Assembly (NCBI GenBank): GCA_023213315.1
Contig: JAKCPI010005009.1
Coordinates: forward strand, 29,456-93,455
From: Euborellia annulipes
Taxonomy: Eukaryota; Arthropoda; Insecta; Dermaptera; Anisolabididae
Direction: 5' to 3'
DNA length: 64,000 bases
The translations under genes and the position numbers were made by a program. Below are positions 44,096-54,845 of the stretch, in pieces. The notes below the pieces were generated by a model, which had not been told where the DNA came from, ran no database searches, and saw only the letters and a list, made by a program, of their open reading frames with translations. The first letter of the stretch is position 1; each line of letters opens with the position of its first letter.

Positions 44096-44101
44096 CCTGT
44101 A

Positions 44102-44133
44102 CTGATGATGGGAAGCGTCATTCAGCCCGAAAT
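44102..44133 (+). ncRNA. Hammerhead-like core
   Basis: CTGATGA, T, GGG, a loop with AAGCGTCATTCAG, CCC and GAAAT match the hammerhead layout with a 3-bp stem II. Position 15.2 is T rather than C. Likely the tail of a Penelope-like element; no reverse transcriptase is attached. Confidence 0.35.
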
Positions 44134-44179
44134 AAAGTAGTGTAAATTTGTACATGCAAATCACAATACCATTAATAAA

Positions 44180-44322
44180 AAATCTGGTGTGACTGTAGCA
44201 CAGCACACAACTTTGTATTACCTTTGCTAATTCGATGCTTGTCACACCAGATTTTTTGTGTCGACTTATATTTAGTTTCCGCCGATATATTAGAATTTAA
44301 GATGTAAAATTTATTAGTATTG
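44180..44322 (+). repeat. Family A 5' end fragment
   Basis: It has the 5' hairpin with a damaged right arm (TCTGGTGTGACTG...GCTTGTCACACCAGA), then TTTTTTGTGTCGAC and TATTTAGTTTCCG up to TTTATTAGTATTG. Confidence 0.8.
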
Positions 44323-44594
44323 CACCACTAAACCACCTCCGATTGGACAAAAACTTTATATTTCTAATTATTCAGGCTTGCAGTTTAATATAATATTATT
44401 AATTAGGATTGTCTCGTCTACAAAATAAAATATATTTACATACATTTGAGACTTGGCCGTGTTGACTGATGAGCATCTGACAACTGATATGCAAATTTTG
44501 TATTTTTTATATAATTTTGTATATGTTTATATATAACAACTCTATCTGCATCTCAATGGTGTGCATCTTGAGATTGCCAATAATCTCTAAAGAA

Positions 44595-44700
44595 CTGATG
44601 ATGGTTTTATCTAATTAAACCCGAAACGTTTTCTGATTGGAGATTTTTATTCGATAGAGGCTCCTTTTTTGGCTGACATCCTCTCTTCCTTCATCATTCT
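44595..44700 (+). ncRNA. Candidate hammerhead ribozyme in a Penelope-like tail
   Basis: The core at 44595-44627 reads CTGATGA, T, GGTTT, loop, AAACC, C, GAAAC: the exact hammerhead consensus with a perfect 5-bp stem II. Downstream TTTTTGGCTGACATCCTCTC resembles 63595-63635 (TTCCTGGCTGTCATCCTACTC), so two dispersed copies share core plus tail. Stem I/III need folding. Confidence 0.45.
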
Positions 44701-45480
44701 AAAATATATTTATATTTCTATGTAATTTATCTATCTGCATATTTTTAAGGGATGATGCCTTTAAAAAAACTTGGGTATTTCAAAATAAGAGCCGCCTTTA
44801 GAGAACATTTTCTATTAAAATTTAATTTTCTCTATAGCTCTAAAACTATACGTGATGACATTTCTGGAATCAGCGCTACCCAAATACCCAGGAATAGCTT
44901 CAAATACCCCTGCAAAAAAAAAGTGTTTTTTGTTCACTTGTGTTATAATATTCTTACAATTAAATTTAAAAAAAAAAGTTATTTAATTATACTGTAGTTT
45001 CAAAGATACACCATCCTCGCTAATTAGTTAATTTTACTTCAATTATAAGTGAATATTTATTTGTTTTACCTTCATATCTGAGAGTGAGATTTGTTTAAAA
45101 CAATAAACATTTACTCCGAAGAGTTATTTTATGATACAACCGTCAGCTGTTTCTGACATATTGTATACTAAGGTGTTTTTACCATATATATTGGAAAATT
45201 TTCGCTTTCAATTAATTTTCAAATCGCAGTCTAATTCATATTTTTTGTAAATGTAAATAAATTAAGAAGAATTGAATTTTATTCGTATTGTATTTTTTTT
45301 CTAAAATAAGAAATCAAAATTTTATATAGATTAATGTAATCCCTAATTTTTTACAATTAATTAAGTAGACAGTGACATTTTTAATGCATAATGACTATAA
45401 AGAAAACAAAAGGATTTAATTTAAAGACGGGAAGTTGTTTCTCTGTTGGCCACATCACTTTTTTCGGTGAGTATTACAAA
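44701..45480. other. AT-rich, nothing assigned
   Basis: 44775-44890 (AAATAAGAGCCGCCTTT, TCTATTAAAATTTAATTTTC, CTCTATAGCTCT) is similar to 31795-31935, so a diverged dispersed repeat is shared. No gene. Confidence 0.4.
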
Positions 45481-45725
45481 TTAGAATGAAGGAGAGAGAG
45501 AGAGTGAGAAGGGAGGGGGAACGGGGAGGGGGTGGCATGTGACGCTACGCACTGGCGCTAGCGCTTTTTTAGCTCTACGCTGATGCGTAGCAGAGAGGAG
45601 AGAGGAGAGACGCATTGATTGCGTCGGCTGCTGCGGCGGATGCGCGAAGGGCGTAGGGCGGGTGCGCAGAAAAGGACCAGGGCAGGGGCTCTTGACCCGA
45701 ACCCCACAAAAACACACCACCCTCT
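45481..45725. promoter_or_regulatory. GC-rich, CpG-containing island
   Basis: This is the most GC-rich non-TIR stretch of the window. It has a GA/GGGAGG-rich start, then GACGCTACGCACTGGCGC, GCTGATGCGTAGC and GCGGCGGATGCGCG. Both strands are open for 80-90 codons, with an arginine-rich, low-complexity plus frame and no known domain. It could be a promoter or first-exon island of an unseen gene, or a transposon remnant. No TATA box can be assigned. Confidence 0.3.
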
Positions 45726-46042
45726 TCTCTGTACTATACTATTCTATTCACAAAATATTAGTAACAATTTCGATTATATATTAATACAAATTCAGGTGGG
45801 ACTAAACGAAAAATTATTAACATTTTTTTTTTTTAAATTATTTCTTGAGCTGATCGTTGTCCCTTTGATTTTATCGGGTGACATTTTATAAATATTTGGT
45901 TAAAAACAGAATTATCATTTTGTCTTAAAAAATGTAAGAAACTCGTCAATGGATTTCAGATAAATGAAAGAATGGATTGTTGTGACAATAGAAAGAATTG
46001 TATTTGTTATTATTAAAGTTATGGAGAAAGTATTATTTAAGT
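45726..46042. other. AT-rich, nothing assigned
   Basis: No supported feature beyond a T run at 45821-45833. Confidence 0.35.
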
Positions 46043-46554
46043 TACAGTAGGATTTTTTTTTTTTAACATTCACTCTTTTTTCACATTCACACAGTCTTTT
46101 CGACAACTCAGGCCATCAAGACTTTGACGATAACCGTCGTAATTAATATATTGATATATATTAGGGTGCCACTTATTATAAGAGGTCAAAATTTTTTTTT
46201 CAAATTTTGACAAGTGCCGAGCGGAATTTTGTTCCTTTGAATGTTAAAGGTTGTCAGCCAAATTTGAGCTAAATTGAAGGGTGTTAACACGTGGCGCTCG
46301 TCTCTTAAAGTTTTCAGTGATCACTCTCTTAAGGGATATTGAGTTTCTATTAAGTGATTTTTTAAATTTTACTGTATATTATATTAAAACTAGTGACTTT
46401 CTTTATTAAAGTGATCATAGGTTTCAAAACGGGGGGGGAGGGGATGTGCCCTTGCCCCTCTGGGGACAGAGGAGGGGGGGGGGCAAGCAGAAATCATATA
46501 TTTATTAATGAATAAGAAAAACAACCAAAACCAAAACAAAATCATTTATTTTTA

Positions 46555-46805
46555 TTTTTAGCTTTATTAAGTATCAATGTCGACGTTTCTGCCGATTTTT
46601 CTGACCTTCTTCAGGACTTCCGTATACTAATGTTTACTTCGAGCTTAAAGGAGGCTCTTGGCAACTCCTAACATATTATTAGTGTGAACATTCGTCGTTG
46701 CCAAGAGAGCCTCCTTTAAGCTCGAAGTAAACATGTGTATATGTCTTGAAGAAGACCAAAAAAATCTGCCGAAACATCGACATTGATACTTAATAAAGCT
46801 ACAAA
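46555..46805. repeat. Inverted pair of Penelope-like tails with ribozyme-like cores
   Basis: 46559-46675 and 46690-46803 are inverted copies (AGCTTTATTAAGTATCAATG, GTTTACTTCGAGCTTAAAGG, GAGGCTC). On the minus strand 46614-46585 reads CTGAAGA...GAAAC, matching the hammerhead flanks. The plus arm has CTTGAAGA...GAAAC (46745-46775), one base altered. Confidence 0.6.
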
Positions 46806-47290
46806 TAAAAAAAATTATTTTGTTTTGCTTTTGGCTGCCTTTTCTCTTATTCATTAATCATAAGTCACATTCAGCCACTACTCTTTGCAATTTATTAAAA
46901 AACAAACCAAATTTTAATAATTCTCTATTTATTTTATTGGCCAATATTAAGATCGTGGGCGCTCTTGCCCCTATTTTTTTTTTAAATATCATTAAAATCA
47001 CTTTTTCGTTTTTGGTAATAATATATGTGCTTGTAATTTTATTTTAATGTTGACTAGCCATAATTTGAAAATTTAAATACTAAATATCTTTTTTACATAG
47101 GCATAACTTAAATATAAACGAACATTATAATGAAAAGTTACATATTCTACGTGAATGTTTTTTGTAAGACTTATCTTGTGGGCCTAGTATATTTTGGTGG
47201 GTATTCTTGGACTGTCTGTAACAAAATAAAAACACAAATGTATTTAGAAGGTTGTTAATCATGTCAATTTCGGAAAATATAAAATGTAGC

Positions 47291-47641
47291 CTAAGTCATA
47301 TGCACTAAAAATTGCTTTTGATCCTCATCCAGTGTAATTTTATCGTTGAAATCCTCTATTAGTTTGATACCCCTTTCTGCCGGATCATTCACAACCGTCA
47401 GTTCTTTCAAGAGATGTTTTCCTTTTTGGTATCCTAGAGAAGTAATCCATTTTGATGGGTGGAAATGCAAAAAATTTCCTATTTCACATCTACGTAATAA
47501 ATTTAGAGAATTTTTACTTGCTAATTTTAGCAAAATTTCTTCATTAGAACTTTGTAAAAATTGAGAAACATCTTCTTTTCTAAGTGGCAATTTCTTAAAA
47601 TCGCCTATCTTTTCACCTTGTTGTTCGTAATCTACATCCAT
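47291..47641 (-). pseudogene. Transposon-encoded protein fragment (116 aa)
   Basis: The open frame contains WITSLGYQKGKHLLKELTVV and then NDPAERGIKLIEDFNDKI, and ends in EDQKQFL. I recall the phrase VVND-x-AERG-x-KLI-x-DF from uncharacterised, repeated invertebrate proteins, probably transposon-derived (from memory). The 3' part of the same coding sequence recurs inverted at 47725-47820 as part of the fold-back, with a frame break (AEGGIKLIEDFNDKI-like). Lysine/glutamate rich, no catalytic motif in this fragment. It is inside 46163-48282, most likely the C-terminal end of that element's protein. Confidence 0.6.
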
Positions 47642-48576
47642 TTCCGCTAATAATTTTTTGAGCTATCTTTAATTTGGTGTCCTCTGTAATTGAATCTGTA
47701 ATTAGGAAAACATCTCTTGAAAGAACTGAAGGTTGTGAATGATCCGACAGAAGGGGTATCAAACTAATAGAGGATTTCAACGATAAAATTACACTGGATG
47801 AGGATCAAAAGCAATTTTAGTGCAGGTGACTTAGGCTACATTTTATATTATCTGAAATTGGCATGATTAATAACCTTATATATACATTTGTGTTTTTATT
47901 TGTTAGAGACAGTCCAAGAATACCCGCGAAAATATCCTAGGCCGACAAGAGAAGTCTTAGAAAAAACATTCACTTAGAATATGTTACTTTTCATTATAAT
48001 GTTCGTTTATATTTAAGTTATGCCTATGTAAAAAAGATATTTAGTATTTAAATTTTCAAATTATGGCTAGTCAACATTAAAATAAAATTACAAGCACATA
48101 TATTATTACCCAAAACGGTAAAAGTGATTTTAATGATATTTAAAAAAAATAGGGCAAGAGCGCCACGTCTTAATATTATTATTTTGAGCTAATATTTTAT
48201 AGGACTTACTTTTGGATATAATGGAACAAAATTCCGCCCGGCACTACTCCATAAAAGAAAATTGAAAAATAAGTGGCACCCTAATATATATATATATATA
48301 TATATTGGGGGGTTCAGGCATTTCTATTTAAGCCATCTGGTATCCAAATGGCTTAAATAAAATCATCGGACTGCCTGGATCCGAACCCGCGACGTTTGGG
48401 ATAGGAGGTAGGCACGCTACCTGCTACGCCAAACTCGAGGGCTACAGTAGGATTAAATTCACCAGTCTTTGATAAGCTATTTTATTGTAAACTGGTTAGG
48501 TAGATTATCAGTTTCAGTAAAACCTTAGACCTTTTGTTTTACTCATATTTAACAATATTTACGCAAAATATAGACT

Positions 48577-48832
48577 ATATGGACCCTGTTATGCAATGGT
48601 GTGTCAAAGACCAAACATCGAGTTTTGAGAAAATCAACAATAAAGTTTTTTGTTTACATTGGATTCTATATAATTTTTCTTGTCAATTGTGCAAGTAACA
48701 TTGAATATAAATTTTTTTAGGACATATTTCATAAAAAATTCTATTAATTAAAACATTTGAAACAATATTCCGTGCTTAACTCAATTTTGAATTTTTGGTC
48801 TTTGACACACCATTGCATAACAGGGTCCATAT
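48577..48832. mobile_element. MITE B, complete 248 bp, 4-bp TSD
   Basis: The element at 48581-48828 starts GGACCCTGTTATGCAATGG and ends CATTGCATAACAGGGTCC. Arms continue through TGTGTCAAAGACC / GGTCTTTGACACAC. ATAT flanks both sides (48577-48580, 48829-48832). Confidence 0.85.
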
Positions 48833-48869
48833 ATACCATTATATATAAGTATATAACTTTTATAAGAAT

Positions 48870-48935
48870 TTTTTTTTAAGTCTTCGGCATCTGAGGCCAT
48901 ATAGAGTTTTAACCGATACTTAATTATGTTTTAAA
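48870..48935 (-). mobile_element. SINE tail fragment
   Basis: TTTTTAAGTCTTCGGCATCTGAGGCC is a SINE 3' end; it stops at the start of the next family A copy. Confidence 0.55.
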
Positions 48936-48936
48936 G

Positions 48937-49332
48937 GTAGGCACTTCCCTAGTATTCATCAGGAAGCTTTTGAATAAAATCGGCCAAAGAATTCAACTAC
49001 TTTACTGAAGTAATTTTTCAGGTTTTTTTTTTTTATTTTCCCAAAAATCGGCTCAAACTATTTTTATTAAAATTCTTAAGTTAATTGTTTTTTAATGTGG
49101 TTTATGGTCTCATATCCTTCGCCATATTTTTTGTACTTAAAAAGAGAAATGGTATTAGGTATGAAAATATAAATATTTTTCTCTGATTGATTTTAAATTT
49201 TACCTTTTGGGTTTTAACATAGGTATACTATAGGTAACTAAATATATCTTGAAACAAAATAAAACTGGTGTTACAGCAATCACTTTCGAATTCAGAATAT
49301 AATATAAAGTTGTGTGCTGGTTGGTAAGTCAA
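48937..49332 (-). repeat. Family A copy, old and diverged
   Basis: Recognisable blocks in order: AGGTAGGCACTTCCC, AAAATCGGCCAAAGAATTC, CTTTACTGAAG, AGAGAAATGGTA, ATAAATATTTTTC and a decayed 5' hairpin (AAAACTGGTGTTACAGC...AAGTTGTGTGCTGG). Confidence 0.75.
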
Positions 49333-49618
49333 TTATATTGAAACGAAATGAAAAATAATATTCGGTATATTTCTTCTTCTGTTGTGACCAATATTATTCT
49401 TCATTCAATATTACTAAATTACATTTGTATTTTAATTAACAGCGTTCAAATCATAAAGAAGCTACTGGGCACTCTGCCAACACATGGACGAGCTACGTTC
49501 AATGGGTTCTCTAGTGTGGTGCGGTGATGTGTGTCCAGACCTTAGTTTTTGGAACATTACATTAGATCTAGGATTCTCAGAACATAGGAGATGGTAATGT
49601 ACTCTCTAGAGACATATT
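49333..49618. other. Unassigned, slightly GC-richer
   Basis: 49440-49520 follows an acceptor-like TTAATTAACAG and is open for about 23 codons. There is no donor and no recognisable protein, so it is not called as an exon. Confidence 0.3.
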
Positions 49619-50635
49619 ATGTAGATTAGGGGTATGACTTTTTTACAACCTCGGATCCCTGTATCATAACATGATGAACTTTTACTAAATATTGAATAAA
49701 ATCTTACTTTCAAGGTGATTTGATAAAAAAACGTCACGCACAAAATGATTTGAAAATTTTATATATCAGATTTTTGCCAATTTTTTGAAGTCACTCTAAA
49801 TAGATACAAAATTGAACACAAGCTTTAGACTCACTTATATAGGGTCATTAAAGACACAAGGAAGTCAAATATTCTAAATAAGGTCATTGTTGAGGGTGAA
49901 TCTCAGTGTTGTTGAGGGAGGAGTCTTAGTAGACTTGTTCCATATCTTTGATTGCACCGCACGCTCTCAACATTGGTTGTTTCGGGCAATGTTGATTGGA
50001 AATTCATCTGAAGGCTCCTTTTAATTTATTATAATTGCTAATCAAATCCTGCACAAAGAAGTAGTGGATGTTTGGTGATTTAGTCAACCCATGGAGCTCA
50101 TCGCCCATGATAACACGTAAAAGGCGATGCAGCACATGGAGCTGGCAACTAATAAACTTGGGTTTGGGGTACCTTTCTCTTCGAACATTTGCTGCAACCT
50201 ATCTTTTATTTAAAATAATAAAAAAAATACTAAAATTTGCTTTTATAAATAGAATTTATATAATTTATCATTAAATCTTTATTAGAAAAATAAAATATAT
50301 AACTATGATTTTGGCTTTACCCTTCCCAGAGGGTCCCTTACCCCCTCCTCCCACCGGAATTTTATAGTGTTCTGGAAGTTATAATTGACACCAAATTAAG
50401 TAAATTAAGCTAATTAAAACTCAACTACCCGCTTTTAACACCACCCTTATATACCGACTTATACAAGACTGCAACCAGTCAACCTAAAATTTCAAAGTGG
50501 TTTGTGCGTGACCTTTTTTAATAGTTTCATGGAATAAACGTCATTTTAGCCATTAATAGGCAAAAGTTCATTGAGTAGTGATACAGGAAATCTTAAACAA
50601 AAAAAAAGTTGAAAAGTCATACCCCTAATGTAGAT
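49619..50635. mobile_element. hAT-type element, 1.0 kb, exact 8-bp TSD
   Basis: The element at 49627-50627 starts TAGGGGTATGACTTTTTT and ends AAAAGTCATACCCCTA. ATGTAGAT flanks both sides (49619-49626, 50628-50635). TIRs are about 22 bp including the CAAC/GTTG step. The interior (49900-50140) is GC-richer but has no transposase I can recognise. Confidence 0.85.
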
Positions 50636-51388
50636 ACGAGAAATTAATTAAAAAATGAAATCCTTTGATATCAATTATTTATTTAGGGAAGTCTTTGATC
50701 TCTATAACAAGTAAGAAAATCTTGAAAAACTTTTTTCTTTATAGCTTTATTTCATATTATAATTTTTTTTTTTTTTTTTTCTAGAAGTTTAATTTAATGA
50801 TTTTTTTTTTTTGTATTACCCTCTCTAAGAAAGAATGCTTACGACTATATGACTAGAGTTAGGCTTGTCAGGTCAATGTGCGCAGGCATATTATTATCAT
50901 GTACAAAACGTGAGCAAGAATTGTCATCTATCTATCAAGGTCAGAAATTCGTAATCCTTTTACACATAACTACTCCAAGGCCATGAGATGATATTTATGA
51001 AAATGAATAATATAAGCGCGTGTATCTCATCATGTAAAAAATAATTTTTAATATAATATAAGCTTAATCAGGATAAGTTAAACTTTAATCAATTTCACTT
51101 GTAGAGAATGGTAAATTATGAAACACCCTGTTTGACAAACCGGTAACAACATTTCGTGCTGTGTTGGAATTTTTCAAGGTCCGGATGATGAATTTTTTTG
51201 TATTAACCTCGCCCAGGCCTTGACCCCCCAGGTCAAATATTATTATTAGAACAAATACTAAAGACATACGAAAAGAGAAACCAATAGATAATAAAATTTT
51301 GAGACCTTATTCTAAAATTTTGTATATTAAAATGCTATTTATTAGTAAGAAAGGATAGTAAACAGCAATGGAGATAGAGAAATAAAAA
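50636..51388. other. AT-rich, nothing assigned
   Basis: Minus strand 51267-51085 is open for 60 codons with no recognised motif. T runs at 50764-50780 and 50802-50812. No supported feature. Confidence 0.35.
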
Positions 51389-51430
51389 ATCTGGTGTGAC
51401 TGATCGCACAGCACACAAATTTTTCTTACC
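51389..51430 (+). repeat. Half of a family A 5' hairpin
   Basis: TCTGGTGTGACTGATCGCAC, AGCACACAAATTTTTC and TTACC are the left arm. The right arm and the rest are absent. Confidence 0.7.
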
Positions 51431-51914
51431 TTTAATAAATCTTTCAAACTTATGTGTTTTTAATTTAATTTTTTTACATTTTCCATCAATCAAAATCAAC
51501 AGAGGTGTTGGGTGTTTTATTTTATTATAGTGATTGATATAACAGATATGTTCAATTAAAATAAAATATTTTTTTCTAAATTATATTCCTTAACCACACG
51601 AATATCTAAAAGATCACGCAAGCAGCCGTGGGCCAGATGGAAAGCGAAAAATCAGTCTTGGAGAGCATTTGGAAATGAAATTAATTTGTAAGCTATAATT
51701 GTGCATTTTCACTGACTACATTAATACCCTTGAGCTCTGAGGTAGAACATTGGCTTCTGGTGTCTAGGTCAAGGGTTCGCATTCAATACCAGGCGAAAAA
51801 AATTATTCTAATTGAAATGGATACCACTAAATTGAAATAATAGAATATTGATAATTTTTCTCTCGCAGCCATTTCGAGGCTTATTCATTATAACAAATTT
51901 TTATATGTACAGTA
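51431..51914. other. AT-rich, with a tRNA-like head at about 51730-51795
   Basis: GAGCTCTGAGGTAGAACATT (A-box region) and AAGGGTTCGCATTCAATACC (B-box region) have tRNA spacing and are followed by A/T-rich sequence. A decayed tRNA-derived SINE is likely. Confidence 0.4.
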
Positions 51915-52111
51915 AGGGACAATATTAAGTCCCACCCATGCGTTTTCTACTTGTGATTATATCATTATTAAAAAAAAAATATATATATTTTTTAATGGAA
52001 ACTTTTGGTTCAATCCTAGAAAATTTCCAACAAAGATTTTCATTTTCTTTTATAAAAACAATGAAATAATCACAAGTAGAAAACGCATGGGTGGGACTTA
52101 ATATTGTCCCT
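51915..52111. mobile_element. MITE H, 197 bp
   Basis: It starts AGGGACAATATTAAGTCCC and ends GGGACTTAATATTGTCCCT. Perfect arms continue through ACCCATGCGTTTTCTACTTG and its complement, about 47 bp in all. The central 100 bp is A/T-rich. TSD ambiguous. Confidence 0.85.
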
Positions 52112-52129
52112 AACTATACATATGCTGTA

Positions 52130-52245
52130 CAATTAATGACCACCTTTATGCTATATTTCGATACGGACTGCTCGAAACGTCTCCGAGTCGAGAAGCAAAT
52201 AAAGGCTTTTTATTTGGCTGAACCTCCCCCTGATTTGAACCATAC
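52130..52245 (+). repeat. Penelope-like tail
   Basis: CTGCTCGAAACGTCTCCGAG followed by AAATAAAGGC, then TTTATTTGGCTGAACCTCC. This parallels the GAAACG...GGCTGACATCCTC order at 44623-44690. No CTGANGA precedes it. Confidence 0.35.
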
Positions 52246-52371
52246 ATACTCATAAACACCATTTTCCATTTATTTGAAATAAGTTAGGGACTAAATGGCC
52301 TGGAAGATGAAAATTATTTAAATAAATCTTATATTTCTCAAAGAAACTAAATATAGTCTTAATAAAAATAG

Positions 52372-52600
52372 GGGCTTGGCGTAGTTGGTAGCGCGCCTGC
52401 CTTGTATACCAAGGGTCGAGGGTTTGGATCCCAGGCAGTCCGATGAGTTTAAATTTGGATACCAAATGGCTTAAACAAGAATGCCTGGACCCCAATATAT
52501 ATATTTTCATAATAATGGTTATCGTTTAAAGCCCTATATGGCCTAAGTTGCCATAAAAAACTGTGGGTATATGAGTGTGAGTGTTAAAAAAAGTAAAATA
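52372..52600 (+). mobile_element. SINE-P copy with the most tRNA-like head
   Basis: GGGGCTTGGCGTAGTTGGTA, GCGCGCCTGCCTTGTATACC, AAGGGTCGAGGGTTTGGATC and CC make a head closely resembling a tRNA (A box TGGCGTAGTTGG, B box GGTTTGGATCC). Hairpin shortened; tail GTGAGTGTTAAAAAA. Useful for identifying the parental tRNA. Confidence 0.9.
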
Positions 52601-52623
52601 AAATAAAAAAAGGGCTATGTTTT

Positions 52624-52841
52624 ATTTGGACCGTTTATTTTGAAAGTGGTGTAAGTCCACTTAAAAAAAAAAAAATGAGATATCACATAATTTATGCTTA
52701 AATTGATGTAAATTTTTCTTAAAAAATTCCCATGATTTGTACAATTGAAAATTGGTTTTTTTAAACAGACATGTTAACCTTTCATTTTCTCAAAACAATA
52801 GAAAATGGACTTACACCACTTTCAAAATAAACGGTCCATTT
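52624..52841. mobile_element. MITE D, 210 bp, 4-bp TSD ATTT
   Basis: The element at 52628-52837 starts GGACCGTTTATTTTGAAAG and ends CTTTCAAAATAAACGGTCC. Arms extend through TGGTGTAAGTCCA / TGGACTTACACCA. ATTT flanks both sides. It shares its GGACC tip and target with families B and C. Confidence 0.88.
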
Positions 52842-54171
52842 AATAAATCGCCTAAGTACCTAAAAGAATTTACATATAAAATAAAGTCCTTGTATTTTTC
52901 TAATAAAGAGTATGCTTTTTATTTAATTAGATATAGACTATATAAATAAAATAGAATCATATATTTACTATCAAAGTTGGTTGCATTTTTTTTTTCTTTG
53001 CATCTAGAAATGCCGCAGTGTAAATAAATAATTCATAATTTTCAAGTTCTTACATAATAGTTAGTTTTCAAGTTTATAAGTATAAGGCTAAACAGGCGAA
53101 ATAAAAAAAAAAAGTATTCTTGGAGAAAAATATTTTTTTTTTTAAACCCACCCTTCCTCAACGGCATGAGTAATGTTTATTTATTTTTCATAATATAAAT
53201 AAATGAAGTCGTCACTTTTGTGTTTTGCTTTAAGAAGAAGGCTATTAGTTGTACCTTAAGGGCCGCTTTAAAGCCGCCTTGGGACTTTGCCAGGGGAGAA
53301 AGAAGGGCACAATAAAAAAAAAAAAAAACTCGACAGCTAGTAGGGTTGCCAGATACCCTCTTTTTATGCAAATTGTGATCTCTTCTTTCGATTCATTCTG
53401 TTCCACTCTCGATTATCAAAACACGTATTCGTTTTATATAATAATAGACGCCTTCAGCATGGAGTCTAGTTTATTATAAATTAACTCAATTTAGGCTAGG
53501 ACCGGTGAGACAAGTTAATGCAAAGAGACGCAAAATATTGTGCTACCTGAATTGAAATTAGAATCAAAATGAATAGTCTAAATTTATATGCGACGCCGAG
53601 TAACCTTATGGTATTAGAAATTTTAATTAAAATACAAATCAATACAATGATTATTATTTTATCGCGTATTTAAATGGGATATTTTTATTTTAATTTAAGA
53701 AGAGCGGTGACCGAAAAAAATGGGCATGCACATATAGATATTTTCATTATAAATTAAATGAGCCATTTTTGCTTAATGCGCGATTTATTTTGGGAAAAAT
53801 GTTTTACAAAAAAATCATTTTTGGCTTGACAAGTAACGGGGTCTCTGGATGCAAATAGAAAAAATATCAACTCGAAAGATATAATATTATTTTATTAAAT
53901 AAAGAAATGATCAAAAATAATTTCATTATAAAAGCTTTTAGCATTATATGGGATGCTGGCAGGCCGCAGGATGTCCATCTCTATTACACTATCTCCATCT
54001 TTAATGAATAGATGGCATAAATGCCCTAGATAATTCCTAAACTACTAAAGGAAAATATGGAGAGGGGGGGAGAATAAATTTTAAAATAAAAAAAGATGAA
54101 ATAAAAAATTCAATCTGGGAAAAATATAAACAAGGACATCAAAAATAGAAGATTAAAAAAAAAAAAAAAAA
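52842..54171. other. AT-rich, nothing assigned
   Basis: No terminal repeats or credible coding seen. 53940-54010 is slightly GC-richer (GATGCTGGCAGGCCGCAGG). Confidence 0.35.
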
Positions 54172-54768
54172 ATTGGTCGAACAGCACAAAACTTTCTCTT
54201 ATCTTCGGTGATTGAAAAATTGTTTTCTGTGCTTATCACACCAGATTTTTTGTGTCTACATAAATTTAGTTTCAACCGATATTTTAGAATTCAAAAAGTT
54301 TACGGGAAAATATTTATATTTTGTTACCATTTCTTCTTTCCTATGAAGTACAAGAGGAAAGTGTGCTTCAAACAATTTTGAGGACGAAATGAGAATATAC
54401 GTTTTAAAGAGCATCTAAAAAATAATTGATTTTTGAATTTTAATCAAAATCGTTGGAAGGAATTTTGAGAAAATCGAAAAAAACTGAAAAACTACATCAC
54501 TAAAGTACTAGGTACTCTTTGGCTTTTGATTGATCAAAAGCTTATTTTCAAGCCTCGCTTAAATATAAAATTTCAACCTCGTAGCTCAATTCCTCCATGC
54601 TTTAAATTGAACACAGACAAACAGACATGATGCGAAAACCACTTATTTGGACTCAGGAGACTTCAAAACATGTATCCATCAAAATCTAGACATAGAATTT
54701 TAAACATGAAACCAATACCTTTACTTTCTCTTTATATTTGTACATAGGATCTAGGTAAGAGAAAGTAA
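54172..54768 (+). repeat. Family A copy, 5' arm truncated
   Basis: It starts inside the hairpin (GGTCGAACAGCACAAAACT) and lacks the CCATGGCAAC half of the palindrome (GTTACCATTTCTTC). It has the remaining blocks in order and the 3' hairpin (CTTTACTTTCTC...GGTAAGAGAAAGT) at 54768. The CA microsatellite is short. Confidence 0.85.
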
Positions 54769-54845
54769 ATACAAATGGAAAATCGTGCTTATGAAAATTT
54801 CTTTTATTCAAATGATAATATTAGTATTTCCAACACTTATTTATT

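Larger units (their letters stand above)
46163..48282. mobile_element. 2.12-kb TIR transposon
   Basis: It starts AGGGTGCCACTTATT and ends AATAAGTGGCACCCT; near each end GAGCGGAATTTTGTTCC / GGAACAAAATTCCGCCC are also inverted. Flanks are TATATATT/AATATATA, so TSD length is ambiguous. Long inner inverted arms (about 46900-47440 and 47690-48220) mean roughly half the element folds back on itself. It carries a broken protein and a nested Penelope-like inverted pair. Confidence 0.85.
46044..48455 (-). mobile_element. SINE-P copy with 12-bp TSD, split by a 2.1-kb transposon
   Basis: The SINE is flanked by TACAGTAGGATT (46044-46055 and 48444-48455). Its tail half lies before 46163 and its hairpin, B box (GGTTCGGATCC on the minus strand) and head (GAGTTTGGCGTAG) lie at 48300-48443. 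The interruption is in the AT-rich central part. Confidence 0.9.
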
